Positions 1 through 7,573 of a stretch of 11,019 nt of DNA are shown here, piece after piece. Position 1 is the stretch's first letter. The number at the start of each line of letters is the position of its first letter. A program made the position numbers and the translations under genes. Location: positions 1 through 11,019 of the forward strand of contig JADGIZ010000621.1 of the NCBI GenBank assembly GCA_027604665.1, given 5' to 3'. The stretch is from Polyrhizophydium stewartii (taxonomy: Eukaryota; Chytridiomycota; Chytridiomycetes; Rhizophydiales). The notes beneath the pieces were generated by a model. It worked only from the letters and a program-made list of their open reading frames with translations. It had not been told where the DNA came from and searched no databases.

Positions 1-1086
1 CCCCTGGCCGCCGCCCCAGCCAACACCGCCTGGCAGCCGCCGCCCTCGACCACCAGCGATGCCGCCCACGCCGTGCGCTCCCGGCCCTCCGCAACCAACG
101 AGTGGGACCGCATGCCGGCCGAGATCCAGAACATGATCCTCGAGCACGCCGGCGTCCTGACACTCTGGCTCAACGGCCGCATCGACATCGCCAATCTTCA
201 CGACAAGCGGTTCAACTCGATGCTCCGGGACATCTGCGAGCTCGACTGGCAGGGCGACTTCCGCACACTGCCGTTCGAAAGGTTCCGCTACTATGCGCGA
301 GATGAATGCTTTTGGAATCTGCGCTCCCGCAGCCTGCATACCCGATTCAAGGCACTTGCCCTCCGCGCACTCGACAATGGTCTTGATCAAGCAGCAATCC
401 TCAACGGATGGACCGACCTGCTCGACTTTCACAGTCCAAGGTGGATTGGGCAGAATGCAGCTCGCTGCGGCAGCATCTCCATGCTGCAACACCTCGTCGA
501 CGAGCGCAAAGTTGTCGCCCTTGACAAGGATCATGCGCGACTGGCAGCAGAGTTTGGCCAGCTTGATGTTCTCAAGCGGCTCCACGAGCGGATGCCTGAC
601 GGCAGCTGGACGACCGAAGCCATGGACTGGGCCGCAAACAAAGGCCATTTCAATGTCGTCAAGTGGCTGCATGCCAACCGGAGCGAAGGCTGCACGACGG
701 ATGCAATGGATTGGGCTGCCAGCAACGGCCATCTCGAGGTTGTCGAGTTCCTGCACAACCACCGCACCGAGGGATGCACGACTCGAGCGATGGACTTTGC
801 TGTCTTCAACTTCCATCTCGATGTTCTTGAATGGCTGCACAACAACCGCACAGAGGGATGCACAAGTGATGCGATGGAATATGCTGCGCGGCACAATGAC
901 GCCGACATTGTCGAGTTTTTGTACAAGAACCGCACCGAGGGCGACATTGTCAACGCAGCCACGGTCGCCGCCACCGGTGGTCAGCACTTGGTCCTGCAGC
1001 GCATCCGCGAGCTCGCGCCAAGTGTGATCGGTGATGCCTTCGCCGATGAGGCATCTTCCCTAGGCCATAGTTTCGTTATGCAATGA
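1..1086 (+). CDS. F-box-like ankyrin-repeat protein, 5' partial
   Basis: The frame is open from base 1 to the TGA at 1084-1086 with no in-frame ATG before 112, so the gene probably starts outside the window. The ATG at 112 is a possible but poor-context start (C at -3). Near the N-terminus an F-box-like helix begins MPAEIQNMIL, resembling the LPxEI opening of F-boxes. The rest is ankyrin-like: helix pairs of the form AMDWAASNGHLEVVEFLH recur, with four clean copies at 607-942 and degenerate ones at about 430-606 and 943-1086. The period is 28 residues, shorter than the canonical 33. Known role of such domains: ankyrin stacks bind proteins, and F-boxes recruit targets to SCF ubiquitin ligases; substrate recruitment here is inference. 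The protein ends within a repeat (GHSFVMQ then stop), so its C-terminus may be truncated. No intron is needed. Family assignment is firm; the specific function is unknown. Confidence 0.85.
   Translation, partial: PLAAAPANTAWQPPPSTTSDAAHAVRSRPSATNEWDRMPAEIQNMILEHAGVLTLWLNGRIDIANLHDKRFNSMLRDICELDWQGDFRTLPFERFRYYARDECFWNLRSRSLHTRFKALALRALDNGLDQAAILNGWTDLLDFHSPRWIGQNAARCGSISMLQHLVDERKVVALDKDHARLAAEFGQLDVLKRLHERMPDGSWTTEAMDWAANKGHFNVVKWLHANRSEGCTTDAMDWAASNGHLEVVEFLHNHRTEGCTTRAMDFAVFNFHLDVLEWLHNNRTEGCTSDAMEYAARHNDADIVEFLYKNRTEGDIVNAATVAATGGQHLVLQRIRELAPSVIGDAFADEASSLGHSFVMQ
607..942 (+). repeat. Four tandem 84-bp (28-codon) ankyrin units
   Basis: Unit boundaries fall at 607, 691, 775 and 859. Each unit encodes (C/W)T(T/S)xAM(D/E), a helix pair ending near VEFLH or LEWLH, and a linker NRTEG or NRSEG. 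The linker-encoding DNA at 754-783 and 838-867 differs at only about four of 30 positions, which suggests fairly recent unit duplication. Confidence 0.85.
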
Positions 1087-1605
1087 ATTTCAAACGGTAT
1101 AGTCGTGTGCCTGACCAAGAGGAGTGTCGCGCAGTTGCTCGAGAGGTTGCCAGGGTCCGACCGCTTGGAAACGCTTTGGGATCACATGCGGGCCGCTGGC
1201 CGGCAGCCGGTCATCGCCTTCCTATGCCTGAGTCGCGTGAGGCCCCGCGATCCCGTCCGACACCTTGTCAGCCACCGCTCGCATGCCGATGCCGAGCACG
1301 GCCTCAAGCCCTGTCTCGGGCGGCTTCCGGCCGGGATCGCCGTGCCGGACTGCTCCCCGGGCGCATGCTGTGGGTCGCTGCACGCACGACGCAGCCTGAC
1401 CCATCCGAGCAAACGTCGGAGACGCACCGCGGCCGTATTCGACCACCTCGAGTGTTGGTGGCCAGCATGGTTGATCTGGAAGAAGCTTCGCGCAGCGGTC
1501 GGATCCCGACAGCGATCTTGGCGCAAGCGCTCGATGGGCGAGACTCACGGGCAGGAGAACGTTGCGCCTGCAGGCGTGGTTGGCGCTGCGCCGTGTCTGC
1601 TTCCT
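1087..1605. other. Region without recognisable gene upstream of RT scrap
   Basis: Long frames are open here on both strands (for example plus 1083-1607), but none gives a recognisable protein or motif, and overlapping frames look equally Arg/Ala-rich, as GC-rich noncoding DNA does. The stretch lies between the abrupt end of the ankyrin gene and the reverse-transcriptase fragment. It could be decayed upstream retroelement sequence or ankyrin-gene 3' flank. No polyadenylation signal AATAAA is seen. Confidence 0.4.
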
Positions 1606-1881
1606 GAGCGCTTTGTCGAGGCGAACCATCTCCTGGCGCCGGAGCAGGGCGGCTTCCGGCGCAAGGAGGAGTGCGTCGGCCAGATTGTCACGCTCGTCGA
1701 CGTTGTGCAGCGGCGCGCGGCCACCGGCCTCGACACCTGGCTGATGTTCATCGACATCCGCAAGGCGTTTGACACCGTGCCGACGTTTGCGCTGCTGCGC
1801 AAGCTCGAGGTCATGGGCTTCCCGCCCAAGACGCTCGCGTTCCTCAGGGAGCTTTACACCTCACCATCGAGCGACAACTGA
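1606..1881 (+). mobile_element. Non-LTR (LINE-type) reverse transcriptase remnant
   Basis: In plus frame 1 the translation shows RT core blocks in order: EANHLLAPEQGGFRRKEEC (the Q-G-F-R block of LINE polymerases), then a spacer, then FIDIRKAFDTV around 1750-1779, which carries the first catalytic Asp of the palm (D in FIDI), then LLRKLEVMGFPP and FLRELYTS. The frame then runs into TGA at 1879. The later palm block with the paired Asp residues (F/YADD), the thumb, any endonuclease and any 3' tail are all absent, so this is a short dead fragment, not an active element. A DDE, tyrosine recombinase or LTR-type element is unlikely because the sequence matches the LINE-style RT order. The remnant's 5' boundary is unclear; recognisable homology starts about 1606. 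Confidence 0.78.
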
Positions 1882-2015
1882 ACGTGCGCGGTTCTGGTCC
1901 AAGAAGGGTGAAGTTCAATCAAATGCGAGAGAAGCAGGAGTGGTGACATGTGCTGAGTTGCGATCATCGCCGCAGCACGGCCGGCATCACGCGCGGTCTG
2001 TCCGACGCCGCAGCA

Positions 2016-3053
2016 TCACAGCGTAATGACGCTGTCTTGCGCCTCTTTGCGGCTCCACCACCACCGGAACTTGCGCCTCGGTCTGCCAGCCGATGCTCGC
2101 TGCGCCGCGCCATCGTCGCTGTCGTCGGCGGGCACCATGACCTCGACAATCTCGTAGATCGAGTCGATGCCGTCGAATGTCAGCTGCCGCTCGTAAAACG
2201 TGCCCGTGCCGACCATGCGTGGCTGCGGCTGTGTGGGCGGCCGCGGCGTGGCAGCCGGCGAGGGCAGCTTGACGTGCGCTGCCGGCTTGCGGCGCCGCAT
2301 CTGGGGCCATGACCAGCCGCCAAAGCACGCAAACAGGCGGCGACGCAGAGGCTGCGTGGCCGGCTGCTCGTCGTCATCGGCTGCCTGTGTGGCATCGACA
2401 GCGGCCGCATGTGCTTCCGTGGGCTGTGCGACGAGTGGTTGCGCAGGCTGTGCGAGCGGGCGGCCGTTGACATCTGCGATCGCGGCAGGACCATCGGTGG
2501 ACACGGCCGGCTCGCCGGCATCCGAGCCATCGCACTCGGTCGCGATTTCCACAAGCGATGCCTGCGAGTCGGCCTGCAGCGCATGGCGCTCGGTCATATC
2601 GCACGGCGTGCGAACGTTGCCGCCGTTGCTGAGCGGCACTGATTCTGGCTCTGGCGATGCCTCGGCAATGGTCGCGAGCGAATCGAACTCGCCGGCCGCG
2701 CGCATCTCGCCGTCGTGGTGCTTGCGGCCCGCAATCGCGGGGCAGCCTTTGTCGCAGATTTCCTTCGCGCTGCATTCGTGGGTGCCTGCGTCGCACTCCT
2801 CGTCTTCCTCGGCGACGCTGTCCAGCAGGTGGTGGCGCGCGGACGGTGCGTCGCGCGCAACGCCGTCCCACTTGCTGCGCAAGGCGGCCGTGGTGGCGGC
2901 CGCATCGGCCAGGCGGTGGACAGGCGACAGATCGCCCATGGCGCGCGGCGGCCGCGGCATCTGCTGGCGCAGGCGGCGCGATCTGCGCGGACGCGGGCCG
3001 GCCGTGTGTGCCGGCGTGGCGGGCGGGATCGGCATGGCGTGTTCGAGCTGCAT
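2016..3053 (-). CDS. Hypothetical disordered protein with conserved-looking C-terminus
   Basis: I do not recognise this gene. It reads as a 345-residue protein from ATG at 3053 (G at -3) to TGA at 2018-2016. An in-frame ATG at 3335 exists, but the added 94 residues look noncoding and it would leave only 55 bp after the aldo-keto reductase stop, so I prefer 3053. Visible parts: an Arg-rich stretch RPRRSRRLR at residues 21-29 (possible nuclear signal), an acidic Cys-containing segment about 80-110, a Pro/Gln/Ala-rich middle, a basic patch RRRLFACFGGWSWPQMRRRK, and a compact-looking segment FYERQLTFDGIDSIYEIVEV at about 286-305. The tail has an unusual WWW triplet (331-333) between basic residues. 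No signal peptide or membrane span is evident. The opposite strand also has a long frame (2200-3276), but it is Cys/Ser/Arg-rich and not protein-like. Confidence 0.5.
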   Translation of the reverse strand: MQLEHAMPIPPATPAHTAGPRPRRSRRLRQQMPRPPRAMGDLSPVHRLADAAATTAALRSKWDGVARDAPSARHHLLDSVAEEDEECDAGTHECSAKEICDKGCPAIAGRKHHDGEMRAAGEFDSLATIAEASPEPESVPLSNGGNVRTPCDMTERHALQADSQASLVEIATECDGSDAGEPAVSTDGPAAIADVNGRPLAQPAQPLVAQPTEAHAAAVDATQAADDDEQPATQPLRRRLFACFGGWSWPQMRRRKPAAHVKLPSPAATPRPPTQPQPRMVGTGTFYERQLTFDGIDSIYEIVEVMVPADDSDDGAAQRASAGRPRRKFRWWWSRKEAQDSVITL

Positions 3054-3390
3054 CGCTGAGACTGTGTTGGCTGCGGTGTGTGTGGTGCTGCGTGAGGGGT
3101 GCGGCCGAGATCGATGGGATGCGATGTGCGTTCGCGAGGGCAAGCTGCGAGCAGCGGGCCAGGCGGCGCATTGTCTGGGTCGCGACGCGACATCATGGCG
3201 AGATGCGAATTGCGCCTGGCCGGCTGAGGCATCTGCACAAGAGTGTCCATGTGAACTGACCAAGCCGCACTCGTGAAGGGCATTGGCCGTCGACTGTCGA
3301 CAAATCTTATCCATGAGCAGCAGCAAGTGCGCCATTCATTCACATCCTCGGGCAGCGAGCACACCGTCATGACGAGGAAGCTCGCAGAGC
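3054..3390. other. Intergenic: AKR 3' flank and promoter side of hypothetical gene
   Basis: This 337-bp gap lies between two minus-strand genes. It should hold the 3' UTR of the aldo-keto reductase and the promoter and 5' UTR of the hypothetical gene. I see no AATAAA on the minus strand and no TATA box. The 60 bases before the 3053 ATG are CA-rich, like fungal 5' UTRs. Confidence 0.5.
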
Positions 3391-4539
3391 TTACTCCGAG
3401 TAGATATCGACGCCCCACCAGCCGCTGGGGTCCACGTAGCGGGTCGGCGCCGGGCGCGACTTGTTGAGGTCAGACAGCGCCTTGAAGTCGGCGTCCGAGA
3501 GTGCAAAGTACTGCAGGTTCTGCTCGATGCGCGTCGGGTTGACCGACTTGGGAATTGCCTGCGTGCCGCGCTGGATCGCCCACGAGATCAGCACCTGCGC
3601 GGGCGTCTTGCCGTTGCGCTCGGCGATCTCGAGGACCTGGTGGGTGGAGATGGCACGTGTGCGTGTGTGCGGGCATGTGTGTGCGCGGGGGGGGGATGTG
3701 TGTGTGTGAGCAGCAGCAGCAGCAGCAGAGGGATCGGCCGAACGGGCCGCGGCGGAACCCGAAAGAACGACACGAACGCACCACAGGGTCGTTGAGCACG
3801 GTGCCCGGGCCGGGCGTCGAGCCGAGCGGCGAGTACGCCGTGACGAGGATGCCCTCCTTGCGGCAAAAGTCGACCAGCTCGTCCTGCGGCAGGTACGGGT
3901 GCAGCTCGACCTGGTTGACCGCGGGGCGGATGCGGGCGACCTCGAGCAGCGCCTTGAGCTTGGTGATGTTGAAGTTGGAGACGCCAATGGCCTTGACCTT
4001 GCCCTCGTCCACGAGCTTCTCCATGGCGCGCCAGGTGTCAATCACGGGCACCGGGTCGATCTTGCTCTTGCCCGTCGTCTCGTCCTTGACCGAGTTGCCC
4101 GTGCCGTCGTTGACGTGCGCCAGCGGCCAGTGCATCAGATACAGGTCCAGGTACGGCGTGTCGAGTTTGGTCAGCGTGTCCTTGAGGCCCAGGGGCACCT
4201 GCTCGGGGCGGTGGAACGTGTTCCACAGCTTGGACGTGATGAAGAGCTTCTCGCGCGGCACGCCCGACGCCTTGATGCCGGCGCCGACCTCGTCCTCGTT
4301 CTCGTACACCCATGCGGCGTCAATGTGCGTGTAGCCGACCTTGATGGCGTGCGCAACGGCGTCGCGCACCTCGTTGGGCTTGGAGCGCCCTGCGCACCGC
4401 GGCGGCCCGCGCCTGCCGTCAGCCTCCCCGCGCGGCCATGCCGCCCGCCGCCGCGCACCGCGCGCAACCCACAGGTGCCAAGGCCAAACGCCGGGATGAC
4501 GGCGCCCGTGTTGAGCTTGAACGAATGCACAATCGACAT
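3391..4539 (-). CDS. Aldo-keto reductase, three exons, complete
   Basis: Exons on the minus strand are 4539-4473, 4389-3782 and 3636-3391, giving a 306-residue protein, normal for the family. These enzymes are monomeric NAD(P)H-dependent (beta/alpha)8-barrel reductases of aldehydes and ketones, usually cytosolic. The catalytic tetrad is complete: D46 (THIDAAWVYENE), Y51, K76 (FITSKLWN) and H109 (LYLMHWPL). IGVSNF at 157-162 is the family signature, and IPKSVNPTRIEQN (253-265) is the usual NADPH 2'-phosphate-binding segment. Intron 1 splits the Trp23 codon, restoring FGLGTW-RSKPNEV; intron 2 falls between V225 and V226. ATG 4539 is the first Met before the FKLNTGAVIPAFGLGT opening. The gene is tandem with the CblD gene upstream (194-bp gap). 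It resembles fungal glycerol dehydrogenase/xylose reductase-type AKRs; the substrate cannot be told from sequence alone. Confidence 0.95.
3637..3781 (-). other. AKR intron 2 (145 nt)
   Basis: The donor is GTGCGT at 3781-3776 and the acceptor CAG at 3639-3637, phase 0. An alternative donor 3 nt upstream (GTGGTG) would drop one Val; GTGCGT fits the consensus better. The intron is filled with simple repeats (separate entry), which form a pyrimidine- and CA-rich tract before the acceptor. Confidence 0.9.
3687..3728. repeat. Compound microsatellite in AKR intron 2
   Basis: On the plus strand this is G9 (3687-3695), A, (TG)6 (3697-3708), AG, then (CAG)6 (3711-3728). In transcript sense it reads (CTG)6, then (CA)n, then C9. 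More TG/CA-rich sequence continues to about 3655. It is likely length-polymorphic. Confidence 0.9.
4390..4472 (-). other. AKR intron 1 (83 nt)
   Basis: The donor is GTGGGT starting at 4472 and the acceptor GCAG ends at 4390, phase 1. CTGAC at 4422-4418 is a good branch-site candidate, with the branch A at 4419, 29 nt upstream of the acceptor end. Splicing recreates the Trp codon expected in the conserved GLGTW motif. Confidence 0.92.
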
Positions 4540-4584
4540 CACGCGGGATGTTTCTGATCGACAGCCAGTTGGCGGCCGCACGCT

Positions 4585-4591
4585 CTTTTAT
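4585..4591 (-). promoter_or_regulatory. TATA-like element upstream of AKR
   Basis: ATAAAAG reads on the minus strand about 50 nt before the AKR ATG (4539), inside the 194-bp gap after the CblD gene. Its position and sequence suit a TATA box. The element is short and unproven. Confidence 0.35.
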
Positions 4592-4733
4592 GGGGCTCTG
4601 GCTTCGGCCGAGCCCGCGGAGAAAAGGTTTGGATCCAGCGGATGTATTTCCGCATCGGGCACGCCGGCCGATCGCAGACAGCGAGGCCCGGGGCCATTGC
4701 ACGATTCATCGCGGCGATCGCGACAGCGGCGCT

Positions 4734-5947
4734 TCAGGGACCTGCCGCCGCGTCCGTGGCTGCGGCGGCGGCAGCACCCACAGCCATCTCGCCGTCGACG
4801 CGCACGCCGAGCGCCATGACATGGTTGCGGCCGTGCGCAGTGGCATACTCGAGCGCCTGGCGCACCAGCTCGACTGGCGCCGCGGCAAACATGGTCGCCG
4901 GGTACGAGTGCGTGCCCCACACGGGGTGGTCCAGCACGCGGCAGCACCCGGCCAGATGCGTTGCGTACCGCAGCAGGCGCGCGCAGCCGTCCACGTCCGG
5001 ATACAGCGACGTGCCGCGGTCAGAGTACACGGGGAAGCCCGACGCCGGGTCGGTCATGTCGGCCCAGAACCCGCGCTCGTGGAGCCAGCCACAAAACAGC
5101 TTGCCAAAGGCCAGGAACTGCCGTTCGATCCGTTCGATCGCCCGTCAGTCGGTCAATGGCTCGGGTCAGCGCACAAAGCCACTCGCAGCGAGCCCGCAGG
5201 CTGTACACTCACGTATTCAAGCAGCACATCGCGCTCCCAGTTGGTCGCCGGCGTGATGCCGACCAGGTCGTACACCGACTCCTGGAACGTCGGCACGACC
5301 AGCAGGTCCTTGAGCTCGCCCTTGAGCGTCTCCATCTCGCCCGCGCGGCGCTTGACAAGGCCCGGGAACACCAGCGCAATCTCGCGCGCCAGGTGCCTGC
5401 CGGGCGTGTGGACCGAGTACTGCAGCGTCGTGCGGTGGAACACGTCGATGCCCGGCGGCGCTGCCTCGGCGCCGTCCGAGTCGCTGTTGTCGGCGCCGCG
5501 GCCGCTGTTGTCGGCGACGCCGTCGACGGTTCGAGAAGCGTCGGCCTGATTTGTCAGCGGCTGCGACCTGTGCCACGGAAACGGACTGAACACCGCGGCG
5601 GCGGCCGGGTTGGGGTCGACGGCTGCGACGAGCACGGGCCGCACGACGGTCGGCGGGACGAGCGTCGCGGGCTGCGACGGCTTGCGCGCCGACGGCGCCT
5701 GCGCGGCCTGCGTGGGCGTGTCTGGCGTCGCACACGGCGTCTTGGTTTCGCCAGAGGCGGCGCGCTCGGAGGCGCACGCTGAGGCCGTGGCGGCGGTGGT
5801 CGGAGCGCTGCTGCTGGCGGCTGCCGGGCCTGCCGGCGCTGGAGCACGTGCCGCGCCGGCCTCCTCGGCGGCGAGCGCCGCGACGGCCGCGTCGACTGCA
5901 GCCACGACCGACGGCACGGGGCGGCGGAGGCACGTCTGTTGCTGCAT
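4734..5947 (-). CDS. MMADHC: MMADHC (CblD) cobalamin-trafficking protein homologue, two exons
   Basis: Exons are 5947-5213 and 5117-4734; the product is 372 residues. Known family role: CblD takes processed cobalamin with CblC (MMACHC) and directs it to cytosolic methionine synthase and mitochondrial methylmalonyl-CoA mutase. The core spans about 168-345: VFHRTTLQYSVHTPGRHLAR, then FQESVYDL, NWERDVLLEY joined across the intron to FLAFGKLFCGWLHERGFWAD, then TDPASGFPVY, HLAGCCRVLDHPVWGTH. C303 of the Cys pair aligns with the human CblD cysteine (Cys261) reported to ligate cobalt. The first ~165 residues are Ala/Pro-rich low complexity and the last ~15 an Ala-rich tail, which explains the excess over the ~296-residue human protein. 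An in-frame TGA sits directly before ATG 5947, fixing the start unless there is an upstream exon. The N-terminus has CLRRP and few acidic residues early, so mitochondrial import is possible but unproven. Confidence 0.9.
5118..5212 (-). other. MMADHC intron (95 nt)
   Basis: The donor is a perfect GTGAGT (5212-5207) and the acceptor GGCAG ends at 5118, phase 0. CTGAC motifs in the second half serve as branch-site candidates. A 9-bp tandem duplication (CGTTCGATC twice on the plus strand, 5122-5139) lies just before the acceptor. Removal joins two blocks of the CblD core in frame. Confidence 0.9.
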
Positions 5948-5974
5948 TCAGGGAAAGTCCCAGTGATTACAAAC

Positions 5975-5982
5975 ATATATTT
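5975..5982 (-). promoter_or_regulatory. TATA-like element upstream of MMADHC
   Basis: AAATATAT on the minus strand, in a conspicuously AT-rich island (about 5960-6020) of an otherwise GC-rich window. It is only about 30 nt before ATG 5947, which implies a very short 5' UTR if it is the working TATA box. Confidence 0.4.
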
Positions 5983-6011
5983 GAATGCTCGACCAAAACA
6001 AAAGAAAAAAT

Positions 6012-6016
6012 ATTGG
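6012..6016 (-). promoter_or_regulatory. CCAAT box upstream of MMADHC
   Basis: On the minus strand the context is CCAACCAATA, about 65 nt before the start codon and 30 nt upstream of the TATA-like element. This is typical spacing for a site of the HAP/NF-Y CCAAT-binding complex. The T-rich run between the two elements is also common in fungal promoters. Confidence 0.4.
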
Positions 6017-6140
6017 TTGGGGATGAGCTAGCGGCGCTGCTCGGCTTGCACGAGGCTGCGGATGGCGACCGCTCTCCGCATACCTGGGGCAGAGCGGATT
6101 GCAGGAACGGCGGCTGCCATCGCACCCGTCGGCAGTGGCG

Positions 6141-7568
6141 TCACCGCAAGCCGTCACCGGCGCCGCAGTCGTGCGCCATGTTGGGCAGATCGCCGCCGGC
6201 ATCGCCTGGGTCGTCGCGGTCGGCCGTGGTCGGCATCGCCGGTCCTCCGCGTCGCCCGTCGTCGTCGCTCTCGCTGTCGCTATCGATCACCAGATCGTTG
6301 GCGTCCACGATCCCGCACCGCTGGACATGCTTGCGCAGCGCATCGGCGCGCGTGTAGTACATGCCGCACACGGGGCACGGCCCAAACCTGCGCCCGCTGT
6401 GCACGGCATCCACATGCCGCGTGAGGTCGTACTTGCGCACAAAGGCCTCTCCGCAGCCGGCGTGCGTGCACTGGAACGGCCGCATGTTCTGGTGCGCGTG
6501 CAGGTGCGCCTCGAGGTTGTACCTGCGCGTGAACTTGCGGTCGCACAGCGTGCACGGGAAGCGGTACCGGCTCGGGCTCGACGCGCGGCGGCCGCCCGTG
6601 CGCATGGGTGGCTGCGCATCGTGTTGGGCCGACGCGGCTGACACGGTGTCGGCTGACGTTGCCGAGCCGTCGATGGAAGACCCGGCGGCGCTGCTCGCCG
6701 ACGACGTCGACGGGTGGCGCATCAGCGTCGCCCCGGGCGGCGGCGGAGCCGGCGGCAGCTGAAGGGGCGGGGGCGTGCTCGGCAGCGTGGTCGGCAGTGT
6801 GCTCGACAGCCCAAGCTCCTGCAGCGCTGCGGCGCTGTCGCCCAGCGGCGACGACGGCACCGTCAGGATGCCCACGTCCGAGGCCGAGTCATGTTGAGTG
6901 GCGTGACGCTGAAGAACGCACCCCGGGTCGTGGGCGATCGAGAACGCGGACAGGCTGGCCACGCCGAGCAGCGGAGACGCCAGTGGCGACAAGGCCGCGA
7001 CCGAGGGCCAGCTGCCGCCCGCGGCGGCATCGAGCAGGCGGGTATCAACGGCTGGAATCGCGCCGAGCTGCGCATCGAGCACAAAGGCGTCGCCCCCGGG
7101 AGGCAGAAAGGCGCCGAGATGCCCCGGAGGCGTCGAGGCGACCGCGGCGAGGTCGAGCCACGATACCCCGTGCGGCGCCAGTGGCGTCCACACCGGGTGC
7201 ACGAGCCCAGCTGGCGTGTGGTGGCCAAAGGCGGCAGCGGCGGCACTGACAGAGGCGGCAGCAGAGGTGGCAGAAGCCTCGGGAGGCTGCGTTGCAACGA
7301 GAAAGCCGCCGTGCGAGTGATGGCGTCTGTGGTGGGTATTGGCCGCCGTGGGCGGGCTTGGGGCGAGCACGGGCCCGGCCGACCCCAGCGCCCATGCGCC
7401 GCCGTCCAGAGTCTGCGGCAGGCGTGCGGAGAAATCGGGGCTGTGGGTCGGCCGGCTGGCGCCTGTCGCCTCAAAGGCGAGCTGGTCCAGCAGCTGCTCG
7501 ATGCGGTCGGGCTGTCGCGCAGGCGCGGAGGCAGACACGGGCCGCGGGGGTGGCAGCGGCGGACGCAT
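6141..7568 (-). CDS. C2H2 zinc-finger transcription factor
   Basis: From the first in-frame ATG (7568) this is 475 residues, probably a nuclear DNA-binding regulator. Three adjacent fingers lie near the C-terminus: finger 1 at 339-359 (C-X2-C-X12-H-X3-H, CTLCDRKFTRRYNLEAHLHAH), finger 2 at 367-390 (C-X4-C-X12-H-X4-H) and finger 3 at 398-418 (C-X2-C-X12-H-X3-C, a C2HC variant). The recognition helices read TRRYNLEAH, VRKYDLTRH and TRADALRKH. After them comes an acidic stretch DSDSESDDD, possibly for activation or interaction. The long N-terminal part is Ala/Pro/Ser-rich and likely disordered, with a short helical-looking DRIEQLLDQLAFEATG. The frame stays open and coding-like upstream to 7901 without an ATG, so an upstream exon or non-AUG start may add about 100 residues. 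The target genes are unknown. Confidence 0.85.
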   Translation of the reverse strand: MRPPLPPPRPVSASAPARQPDRIEQLLDQLAFEATGASRPTHSPDFSARLPQTLDGGAWALGSAGPVLAPSPPTAANTHHRRHHSHGGFLVATQPPEASATSAAASVSAAAAAFGHHTPAGLVHPVWTPLAPHGVSWLDLAAVASTPPGHLGAFLPPGGDAFVLDAQLGAIPAVDTRLLDAAAGGSWPSVAALSPLASPLLGVASLSAFSIAHDPGCVLQRHATQHDSASDVGILTVPSSPLGDSAAALQELGLSSTLPTTLPSTPPPLQLPPAPPPPGATLMRHPSTSSASSAAGSSIDGSATSADTVSAASAQHDAQPPMRTGGRRASSPSRYRFPCTLCDRKFTRRYNLEAHLHAHQNMRPFQCTHAGCGEAFVRKYDLTRHVDAVHSGRRFGPCPVCGMYYTRADALRKHVQRCGIVDANDLVIDSDSESDDDGRRGGPAMPTTADRDDPGDAGGDLPNMAHDCGAGDGLR

Positions 7569-7573
7569 GGGCG

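Noticed and set aside
1083..1607. 174-codon plus frame starting at an ATG overlapping the ankyrin stop
   Set aside because: Arg/Pro/Ala-rich with no recognisable motif and overlapped by other equally long frames; its ATG overlaps the end of the ankyrin gene. Typical of GC-rich noncoding DNA.
2200..3276. 358-codon plus-strand frame opposite the hypothetical gene
   Set aside because: Composition is Cys/Ser/Arg-rich without structure, as expected for the complement of a GC3-rich coding frame; the minus strand gives the more protein-like product.
3054..3335. N-terminal extension of the hypothetical gene to ATG 3335
   Set aside because: It would leave 55 bp after the AKR stop codon for a 3' UTR and a promoter, and the added residues look like noncoding DNA.
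4548..5549. 333-codon plus-strand frame across the MMADHC gene
   Set aside because: It is antisense to exons with clear CblD homology and shows no family motif.
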